From Calditrichia bacterium (GTDB lineage Bacteria; Calditrichota; Calditrichia; Calditrichales; Calditrichaceae), in the NCBI GenBank assembly GCA_027039465.1, contig JALWEA010000082.1:1-5213 (forward strand): a DNA stretch of 5,213 nucleotides, read 5' to 3'. Positions 1 to 5,099 of this stretch are shown one piece after another (the stretch's first letter is position 1; every line of letters starts with the position of its first letter). The notes below the pieces were generated by a model that worked only from the letters and a program-made list of their open reading frames with translations, did no database searches and had not been told where the DNA came from. The position numbers were made by a program, and so were the translations under genes.

Positions 1-7
1 AACGTTT

Positions 8-57
8 CCCTTAACTCTTACACTCTTAACCCTTAACCTTTCTTTCCCTTTCTCCAT
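8..57. repeat. Short pyrimidine-rich degenerate heptad tract
   Basis: This stretch is almost entirely C and T on the + strand. CTTAAC occurs at 10-15, 25-30 and 32-37, with a variant CTTACA at 17-22, giving a spacing of about 7 bases. It then decays into TTTC/CCTTTC runs. It lies just upstream of the TPR-protein gene. I see no convincing sigma-70-type promoter in it. It may be simple-sequence drift or part of an upstream regulatory region. Confidence 0.4.
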
Positions 58-82
58 TTTAAGTTGGAAAAATTGCCCTAAA

Positions 83-1354
83 ATGAGTAAATTAAAAGAC
101 ATGAAAACAATATTGCTAACTTTGCTTCTAAGCGTCGGGTTATTTGCACAAAATGAGCGGCTCAATGATCGCTTCGCATTCTTGCAACAAATTTATTTTG
201 AAAACACACATGGCCGCTACGATCGATATTTGGAATCGAGTTTGGAAGCCTTTCTGCAAAAACATCCGCATTTCGATCAGGCCGATCAGATTATTTTAAT
301 GTTAGGCGATGTACAATTAAATTCCCAAAAGCCGTATTCCGCTTTCATTCAATACATCAAAACTCCCACACTTTATCCAAAAAGCGACATTGTGCCGAAT
401 GCTAAGAAAAAGCTGAATCAACTTTTAAAGAAAATTCGCAACGTATCCTTTCTTGAAAAAAAAGATTCGATCTTAAATTACGTTAACCAAAAGCATTATT
501 TTGATTCTCCGGAAGAAGCGACCGTCGATCTGTACAACTTTCTATTTTCTTTAAACATACCCAAATTACGTCGTCCGCTTTTGGCAGATTTGAACCGATT
601 TACGCGTAGCTGCCGTTCTTTGAATCAACAAGGCGATGTTATTCTTTATTTGAAGGGTCGTTTAAACGAAGCGTTAGGAAATTTTTTGGCCGCAGAAGCC
701 AACTTTCGGGAATTGATGGCTCTTTACAAAAAAAGCTTGTTTTATCCGGATGCTCTTTTTTATACGGCCTTTATCGATTACAAACATCTGAAAAAATTTG
801 AAGAGGCCAAGAATGATTTTGTGCAGATTATTAACACTTACCCGGACAATGAAAATGCGCCAAGAGCCCAGTTTTATTTGGCGGACTTGTACGCCAACGG
901 CCTTGATTCCCTAAATGCCGGAATTGACAATTACCGTTTGTTTGTGGATGCCTTTCCGGAGCACCCACTTTTTAAATCGGCTTTCAAACGGTTAACTTTG
1001 CTGCTCTTCAAAACCAAGCGTTACGAAGAAGCCGTCACATTAATCGGATTACATTTAAATAAGCATGCGCAGGATTCCACCTTTTATTCTTTAGTGGATT
1101 CCATGGCTCAAATTTTTACCAAACGTTTCAAGAAATACGAATATGCGGCGCGGTGTTACGTTTTGCTGGCTTCGACCAATCCGCATGCAACCAAAAGCCC
1201 CTATTATTTGTACCAGGCTGCCCGTATTTACCGTAAATTTCTCAAGGATTACGGACGAGCTGCCGATATTTGCCTGCGGTTAAAAAAGAACTATCCCGAA
1301 AGCCCGTACTCGGTTAAATGCCAGCTACTAATCAAAAAGAGGGTCAAGAAATAA
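83..1354 (+). CDS. Exported TPR-repeat protein (periplasmic or envelope scaffold)
   Basis: The gene encodes a 423-residue protein. It opens with a signal peptide: from Met7 the sequence MKTILLTLLLSVGLFAQ has a short basic start, a hydrophobic core of about 13 residues and an A-Q cleavage site near residue 22-23. There is no lipobox cysteine. The rest is helical with tetratricopeptide-like pairs: one near residues 41-77 and a run from about 183 to 410, with units near 183-212, 220-254, 258-293, 297-330, 335-370 and 374-410. Small residues and the F/Y..A...F...P pattern recur at TPR positions (for example FEEAKNDF and INTYPDN). TPR proteins of this type usually scaffold envelope complexes, as BamD- and YbgF-like proteins do, but no partner can be named here. 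ATG at 101 (Met7) is an equally good start, and neither ATG has a clear Shine-Dalgarno. The 3' end overlaps the convergent PorV-like gene by 27 bp. Confidence 0.88.
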   Translation: MSKLKDMKTILLTLLLSVGLFAQNERLNDRFAFLQQIYFENTHGRYDRYLESSLEAFLQKHPHFDQADQIILMLGDVQLNSQKPYSAFIQYIKTPTLYPKSDIVPNAKKKLNQLLKKIRNVSFLEKKDSILNYVNQKHYFDSPEEATVDLYNFLFSLNIPKLRRPLLADLNRFTRSCRSLNQQGDVILYLKGRLNEALGNFLAAEANFRELMALYKKSLFYPDALFYTAFIDYKHLKKFEEAKNDFVQIINTYPDNENAPRAQFYLADLYANGLDSLNAGIDNYRLFVDAFPEHPLFKSAFKRLTLLLFKTKRYEEAVTLIGLHLNKHAQDSTFYSLVDSMAQIFTKRFKKYEYAARCYVLLASTNPHATKSPYYLYQAARIYRKFLKDYGRAADICLRLKKNYPESPYSVKCQLLIKKRVKK

Positions 1355-2308
1355 GCGCACGGTAATGCGGTGGATGTTTCCCAGTTCCGATTGATAGGCC
1401 GTAAAAGAATAGTCAAACGAAACTTTGGGAATACTCAAACCGATGCCGGTGTTAAAACGCTGCAAATCGTCCATTCCGCTGCGTAAGGTAAGCAAATGTT
1501 TGTAATTGACCTCAATGCCCCAAAAGCTATCCAAACTCATCGGTCCCAAATGAAATTGACTGGCGTATTTTCGCCCTTCAAACAACATCTGAAAATCAAC
1601 CGCAGGTTGGATGCCTAAATTCAGCGGCTTAAAGTTCCACAAGTAACTCAATCCGAAGCGCAATGAAGGCGGAATAAATTCCTTCTCATTGGTACTCCAG
1701 GCGATCATGGTGGTGGTAACGTCTTTAAGCATCAATCCCAGGCGCAACTGACTAAACCAGCGATATTGCATTCCGAAATCGAAACCGAGTCCCAGTGCAT
1801 TGGCAACATTAAAATCCCGATAAATAAATTTTACATTCATGCCGTACTGAAAATTCGAATTGGCTTTGTGGCCGTAACTCAGGTAAAGAACGTAATCACC
1901 GGTATTAAATGTTTTTATCCTGGAATAATCAACCTTGTCATCCGCTTCGTTGTAGGCCTGACGACTGTCCTTAATGCCGTTAACCGTAAAATAGTAAAGC
2001 GAGAGTCCCACCGTGGAGTTGGATTTGAGCGGATGGGAAACGGCCAAATAGTCATGCTGAATGCTGCTAATGAATTGCTTGCTGTGGGTGAACTGAATTT
2101 GCAATCCCTGCGCATTAGCCAAACCGGCCGGATTCCAATACGAAGCGGAAGCATCGTTGATCATGGCCACCCCGGCTCCGGCCATCCCTGTCAATCGGCT
2201 TCCGGCGCCCAGATTCATGAATTCTCCGGCATATTTCTTAAAACCACCGGCAAACGTCGAACCGGCGATTAATAAAATCAAAACTATTAAAAATCCTGCC
2301 TTGCGCAT
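1328..2308 (-). CDS. PorV/PorQ-family outer-membrane beta-barrel protein
   Basis: The protein has 326 residues from the chosen ATG at 2308. It begins with a signal peptide (residues 1-20, MRKAGFLIVL followed by ILLIAGSTFA). The family hallmark follows at residues 30-63: F-M-N-L-G-A-G-S-R, then G-M-A-G-A-G-V-A, then N-D-A-S-A-S-Y-W-N-P-A-G-L. This block is shared by PorV/PorQ proteins and resembles the N-terminus of FadL-type barrels. The remainder alternates polar and hydrophobic residues with many aromatics, as in amphipathic strands, and the last strand (ITVRLFLDPLF) is near the C-terminus. PorV in Bacteroidota helps the type IX secretion system handle cargo. No other T9SS gene is visible here, so a general outer-membrane role is the safe call. 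An upstream in-frame GTG at 2335 would add nine residues, overlap the previous gene and spoil the signal peptide. ATG 2308 has GAGGA five bases before it. It is the last gene of the operon. Confidence 0.87.
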   Translation of the reverse strand: MRKAGFLIVLILLIAGSTFAGGFKKYAGEFMNLGAGSRLTGMAGAGVAMINDASASYWNPAGLANAQGLQIQFTHSKQFISSIQHDYLAVSHPLKSNSTVGLSLYYFTVNGIKDSRQAYNEADDKVDYSRIKTFNTGDYVLYLSYGHKANSNFQYGMNVKFIYRDFNVANALGLGFDFGMQYRWFSQLRLGLMLKDVTTTMIAWSTNEKEFIPPSLRFGLSYLWNFKPLNLGIQPAVDFQMLFEGRKYASQFHLGPMSLDSFWGIEVNYKHLLTLRSGMDDLQRFNTGIGLSIPKVSFDYSFTAYQSELGNIHRITVRLFLDPLFD

Positions 2309-2313
2309 GGTAT

Positions 2314-2318
2314 TCCTC
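2314..2318 (-). promoter_or_regulatory. Ribosome binding site deciding the PorV-like start
   Basis: The minus strand reads GAGGA, then five bases (ATACC), then ATG at 2308. This good Shine-Dalgarno supports the ATG at 2308 over the in-frame GTG at 2335. It lies in the 16-bp gap after the polyprenol-kinase-like gene. Confidence 0.7.
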
Positions 2319-2324
2319 AATTTT

Positions 2325-2903
2325 CTAAATAACACTCAACAAATAAGCGGTGACCACGGGAATAAGCAAATTGTCATCGATTCCCAAAGGCAATAGTTCC
2401 ACAATCGTCATGATCAAGGCCACAATTAGTCCGCCCCAACTGTACTGCGTAAAAGCCAAAATAATAAAGGAAGCCATAAAGTAAAAAGCGGCCGAACCTT
2501 CCAACGATTTATTCCAAAATCTGTTTTTACCCCAAAGGCGCCCCACAATGGCTGCGGCGGGATCGGCCAGGCTCACAAACAACATTCCGATAATCGCCGG
2601 TTTTTCTTTAAAAATAGCAACCGTAAGCAGCATGCCGATAAGCATCGTCGTTGCACCGGTTAAGTGGTTATGCGCCTCTTTCTCCCGTAGTAATGGTCCA
2701 AATATACGTAAAAAAATTTTTCGGACAAGGGCAATTTTCATCCGCAAAATATCAACAAACAAAAAACCGGCCAAAAGAACTAAAAGCCCGTTAACGACCC
2801 ACTCTTTTTGGTGCGTTATTGCGTAAAAAAGCGGGATGGCCAATAAAGTAATGTGAATGGCCTTTCGCTCGAGTTCATGTTTTAAAGTAGGATTCCCTGT
2901 CAC
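2325..2903 (-). CDS. CTP-dependent dolichol/polyprenol/diacylglycerol kinase family membrane protein
   Basis: This is a 192-residue polytopic membrane protein of the SEC59/DGK1/VTE5-like family, whose members phosphorylate a lipid alcohol (dolichol, phytol or diacylglycerol) using CTP. Conserved blocks are in the expected order: E-L-E-R-K-A-I-H at 10-17; H-N-H-L-T-G-A-T-T at 78-86; L-A-D-P-A-A-A-I-V-G-R-L-W-G-K at 112-126; K-S-L-E-G-S at 132-137; V-E-L-L-P-L-G-I-D-D-N-L-L-I-P at 168-182. Hydrophobic segments lie near 15-30, 36-54, 83-98, 104-122, 138-153, 156-172 and 179-192. Length is normal for the short bacterial members. The start is a GTG that overlaps the rpe stop in GTGA, and no alternative start precedes the E..RK..H motif, so translation is probably coupled to rpe. 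The substrate cannot be read from the sequence; undecaprenol, diacylglycerol or another isoprenoid alcohol are all possible. Confidence 0.85.
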   Translation of the reverse strand: MTGNPTLKHELERKAIHITLLAIPLFYAITHQKEWVVNGLLVLLAGFLFVDILRMKIALVRKIFLRIFGPLLREKEAHNHLTGATTMLIGMLLTVAIFKEKPAIIGMLFVSLADPAAAIVGRLWGKNRFWNKSLEGSAAFYFMASFIILAFTQYSWGGLIVALIMTIVELLPLGIDDNLLIPVVTAYLLSVI

Positions 2904-3571
2904 TTCCCTGTTCCGAATTTCTTGGTTAGCTCCTTTAACGCTGCGCAGGCCTGAGCGATCGATTCCGCCTTGAAAATGGCATTCCCGGCAACCAAAACAT
3001 CAGCGCCTGCTTGCAGAACCGACGGCGCGGTTTGGGTATTAATCCCCCCGTCCACTTCGATTAAAAAGGAGGCTTTCATTTCCTGACGCATACGCGCCAA
3101 TTCCTGAATTTTTTGTAACGTGTACGGAATAAACGATTGTCCGCCAAAACCGGGATTAACCGACATGATGAGTACCAAATCGACGCTGTTTAAAAGGTGC
3201 CGAATGGTTTCCACCGGCGTTGCCGGATTAATGGAAACGCCCGCTTTGCAGCCAAGATTTTTAATGTGGTTTATCGCCCGATCCAAATGAACGCAGGCTT
3301 CCTGATGAATGGTAATGTAGCGCGGTTCAACCTTGGCAAACCAATCGATGAACTTCATTGGGTCGTTTACCATGAGATGCGCATCAACCGGCAAAGCGGT
3401 AATGCGTTTAACGGCTTCAACCATCATTGGACCGAATGTAAGGTTGGGCACAAAATGCCCGTCCATGACATCAACATGAATCAAATCGGCGCCGTTCTGT
3501 TCCACGATTTTGATTTGCTCCTGTAATCGTGTTAAATCCGCGGATAAAATTGAAGGTGCTAAATAGGCCAC
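2900..3571 (-). CDS. rpe: Ribulose-phosphate 3-epimerase
   Basis: This cytosolic enzyme interconverts D-ribulose 5-phosphate and D-xylulose 5-phosphate in the pentose phosphate pathway. The 223-residue protein is full length for the family and forms a TIM barrel. Signatures visible are A-P-S-I-L-S-A-D at 5-12; H-V-D-V-M-D-G at 32-38, with metal ligands His32 and Asp34 and Asp34 as catalytic acid/base; D-A-H-L-M at 63-67, with ligand His65; M-S-V-N-P-G-F-G-G-Q at 136-145; E-V-D-G-G-I at 172-177, with the second catalytic Asp174; and the phosphate-gripping A-G-N-A-I-F at 195-200. Residue roles are assigned by family knowledge. All catalytic residues are present. The start is GTG at 3571, preceded by GAGGA at a six-base spacing. 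The binding site sits inside the 3' end of the PASTA gene, whose stop is 2 bp upstream. The stop overlaps the next gene's GTG. Confidence 0.97.
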   Translation of the reverse strand: MAYLAPSILSADLTRLQEQIKIVEQNGADLIHVDVMDGHFVPNLTFGPMMVEAVKRITALPVDAHLMVNDPMKFIDWFAKVEPRYITIHQEACVHLDRAINHIKNLGCKAGVSINPATPVETIRHLLNSVDLVLIMSVNPGFGGQSFIPYTLQKIQELARMRQEMKASFLIEVDGGINTQTAPSVLQAGADVLVAGNAIFKAESIAQACAALKELTKKFGTGK

Positions 3572-3573
3572 AA

Positions 3574-4335
3574 CTATTCCTCTTTTACTGGTAACTGACT
3601 TACGGTTAATCGGACGCTTTGAATCTGATCGACGGGCGTCCCCTTTTTCACACTTTGGCTGAGAACGGTTTCGGGCAAAATATCTTCTTTGTATTCGTAC
3701 TCGACCTGAATATTCTTAACACCTAAAAGTTGCAACTGCTTTTTGGCGGCATCCAAACTTTTACCAACCAAATCCGGCATTACTTTTTGCTTTGGCATGG
3801 GCCCGAGACTGATGGTCAGGTCGATTTTTGTGCCTGGTTTTACTTTCTGTCCCTGCGGAAAGGATTGTCCGATAACCACATCCTGCAAGGCCAAATCGGA
3901 ATATTCGTAATACAAATTACCCAATTTCAGTCCTTTGGATTTCAAAATCAGTTCCGCCTCTCTAGGTGATTTAAAGAACAGGTTTGGCATAATGATGGGT
4001 TTTTCGCCGATACTGACGGTAACGTAAACATGGCGACCTTTTTTGACTTTACTGTAAGCGGCCGGTTGCTGTTCGGTAATGGTACCGGGAGCAAAATTTT
4101 CATCGTAAACCGAATCTTTAACCACCAACTGAAAACCCGCTTTAGCCAAAGAATCCCTAGCCTGTTCCAAAGGCATTGAAACCACATCCGGTAATTCGTA
4201 TTCCTGACCGAGCCGTACGTACCAGGGCATAATGACGTCGTTAAACAGCAAAACGATTAAAATGAAAGCGATCAAAGCCGTTAAATAGCGGATGATTCGC
4301 AATTTCCAAAGTTTTTCAAATCGGTTTGAATTCAT
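3574..4335 (-). CDS. Membrane-anchored protein with three PASTA domains and no kinase or PBP domain
   Basis: The gene encodes 253 residues. A short basic cytoplasmic tail (1-16) leads into one transmembrane helix at about 17-38, and three consecutive PASTA domains follow outside the membrane at roughly 48-110, 115-178 and 186-247. Each shows the family pattern: an L/M-P-D/N-L/V start (ELPDVV, IMPNLF, VMPDLV), a helix with A...L...G (QARDSLAKAG, EAELILKSKG, AAKKQLQLLG), a Q-P/S-F-P/Q-S turn, then a K-G/P-G/T strand ending in V-T-V-S or L-T-I-S. PASTA domains in Ser/Thr kinases and penicillin-binding proteins contact peptidoglycan or muropeptides. Here they stand alone, so a structural or sensing role at the cell wall is an inference. 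ATG 4335 has AAAAAGG eight bases upstream. It is the first gene of the operon, ending 2 bp before rpe. Confidence 0.92.
   Translation of the reverse strand: MNSNRFEKLWKLRIIRYLTALIAFILIVLLFNDVIMPWYVRLGQEYELPDVVSMPLEQARDSLAKAGFQLVVKDSVYDENFAPGTITEQQPAAYSKVKKGRHVYVTVSIGEKPIIMPNLFFKSPREAELILKSKGLKLGNLYYEYSDLALQDVVIGQSFPQGQKVKPGTKIDLTISLGPMPKQKVMPDLVGKSLDAAKKQLQLLGVKNIQVEYEYKEDILPETVLSQSVKKGTPVDQIQSVRLTVSQLPVKEE
3578..3582 (-). promoter_or_regulatory. Ribosome binding site for the GTG-started rpe
   Basis: The minus strand reads GAGGA, then ATAGTT, then GTG at 3571. The site lies within the last codons of the PASTA-protein gene. It supports the GTG as the true rpe start, as does the immediate A-Y-L-A-P-S-I-L-S family N-terminus. 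Confidence 0.7.
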
Positions 4336-4405
4336 AAATAAAACCTTTTTAAATGATCAATTTCAATAAGATTAATATGGAGCCCGCAAGTTCATTATTT
4401 CAACC

Positions 4406-4430
4406 CATCCCCGCCCCGATTCTCGGGATG
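4406..4430. repeat. Small nested inverted repeat
   Basis: CATCCC (4406-4411) is complementary to GGGATG (4425-4430). An alternative inner hairpin pairs CCCGA (4415-4419) with TCGGG (4423-4427) over a TTC loop. It lies about 70 bp upstream of the PASTA gene. No T-run follows on either strand, so it is not a convincing terminator. It may be another repeat remnant. Confidence 0.4.
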
Positions 4431-4510
4431 CCCAATTAGCTGTGGACATTTGTTTAATTGTTTGAATTTCTAAATTGTGCGCTTGCCAATTCAATTGACT
4501 GCCTTTGCTG

Positions 4511-4703
4511 TGTTTAGCCCCCCTAAATCCCCCTCACAGGGGGACAAAAAATAGTTTGTAAAATTGTGTGCTCAATACCCAATTTTGTGGCAGTTCTGTA
4601 TTTGTTTCTTCTCCAAATCGCTGAATTAACTTCTAACCGGGCGAAATCATTCGTGCCGTTTTGCGTCCCCCTACGAGGGGGACAACAGGGGGTGGAAAAA
4701 ACA
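4511..4703. repeat. MITE-like element with hairpin-containing terminal inverted repeats
   Basis: The left end (4511-4545) and the reverse complement of the right end (4665-4703) share one plan: TGTTT, a short variable spacer, CCCCCT, three or four bases, TCCCCCT, three bases, AGGGGGAC. Each end is itself a hairpin: TCCCCCT-CAC-AGGGGGA at 4528-4544, and the perfect GTCCCCCT-ACG-AGGGGGAC at 4665-4683. About 119 bp lie between them, including a smaller inverted repeat AAAATTG (4560-4566)/CAATTTT (4580-4586). There is no transposase frame, so if mobile it would depend on an enzyme encoded elsewhere. No target-site duplication could be fixed. C-tract/G-tract repeats of this look are familiar from intergenic regions of other bacterial genomes (from memory, not searched). 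Confidence 0.55.
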
Positions 4704-4742
4704 AATGTCGCTGCCAGTACTTTTGCATTCATCTCTCGCTGC

Positions 4743-4811
4743 GCCGGGAATGACAGGTTTGGTTCCATGTCACTGCCTTAATAATCAGTGGCGTTAGCCA
4801 TGGTTCCCGGC
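4743..4811. repeat. Compound hairpin (outer 8-bp stem, inner 9-bp stem)
   Basis: GCCGGGAA (4743-4750) is perfectly complementary to TTCCCGGC (4804-4811). Inside it, 4767-4775 pairs with 4786-4794 over nine positions, two of them G-T, around a 10-base AT-rich loop. On the minus strand the segment flanking the outer stem reads GTCATTCCCGGCGCAGCGAG, which resembles a dispersed intergenic repeat seen in many bacteria (recognised from memory). It could be a repeat remnant or a structured RNA. No promoter is evident. Confidence 0.45.
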
Positions 4812-5053
4812 CTACTATTGACATGTTGCGGCGCGTCCGTCCCTCGATACGATTCTGCCTTTGATGTTGGACGTTCGATGTAAGGGCGAAACATTTCCGC
4901 CAAGATACTGCAAACTTAAAAAATTTAACGTTATGCAACCAAAAACATCGATCGATTATTTATTTGTTAGGGAAATGCTTCGCCCCTACAAGTCCGGCAG
5001 AATCATTCGGGAACCGGACGCGGGCAAAGGCAACCTGTTGTCGAGTAGAGACC
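4809..5053. repeat. Long imperfect inverted repeat, arms of about 85-90 bp
   Basis: The left arm (4809-4898) and the reverse complement of the right arm (4971-5053) align over their length with small gaps. Shared anchors in order are CTACT, GACA, GTTGC, GCGTCCG (4833-4839 against 5015-5021), GATTCTGCC (4851-4859 against 4996-5004) and a terminal 18-mer with 16 matches (TAAGGGCGAAACATTTCC at 4881-4898 against 4971-4988). The AT-rich 72-bp centre contains the palindrome ATCGATCGAT (4947-4956). The arms could be the ends of a decayed small element or two oppositely oriented copies of a dispersed repeat. Confidence 0.55.
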
Positions 5054-5099
5054 GCGCCAGCAGGATCGTATCGAGACACGGTTGCCGTACCAGTTCCAA

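Noticed and set aside
1..82. Telomere-like or origin-like repeat in the CTTAACC tract
   Set aside because: Only about four imperfect units are present, with no DnaA-box-like nonamers nearby.
1766..2272. A 168-codon open frame on the + strand
   Set aside because: It lies entirely antisense to the PorV-like gene, has no recognisable domain or ribosome binding site, and its composition is what reverse-strand reading of a beta-barrel gene gives.
2309..2335. GTG at 2335 as the start of the PorV-like protein
   Set aside because: It overlaps the upstream gene, puts extra charged residues before the signal peptide, and ATG 2308 has a well-placed GAGGA.
4336..4400. Operon promoter upstream of the PASTA gene (TTGCGG and TATTAA-like words on the minus strand)
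   Set aside because: Spacing between candidate boxes is wrong (15 bp or 6 bp), and AT-rich words are common here; no pair could be defended.
4406..4430. Rho-independent terminator
   Set aside because: The stem is short and no run of T follows it on either strand.
4498..4779. ACTGCCTT direct repeat (4498-4505 and 4772-4779) as a possible target-site duplication
   Set aside because: An 8-base match is expected by chance several times in a region this long, and the sequence just inside the two copies shows no matching inverted ends.
4523..4938. Open frames on both strands (4523-4768 -, 4566-4781 +, 4729-4938 -)
   Set aside because: They overlap each other and the repeat hairpins, begin or end inside the C/G-tract modules, and show no domain or start signal.
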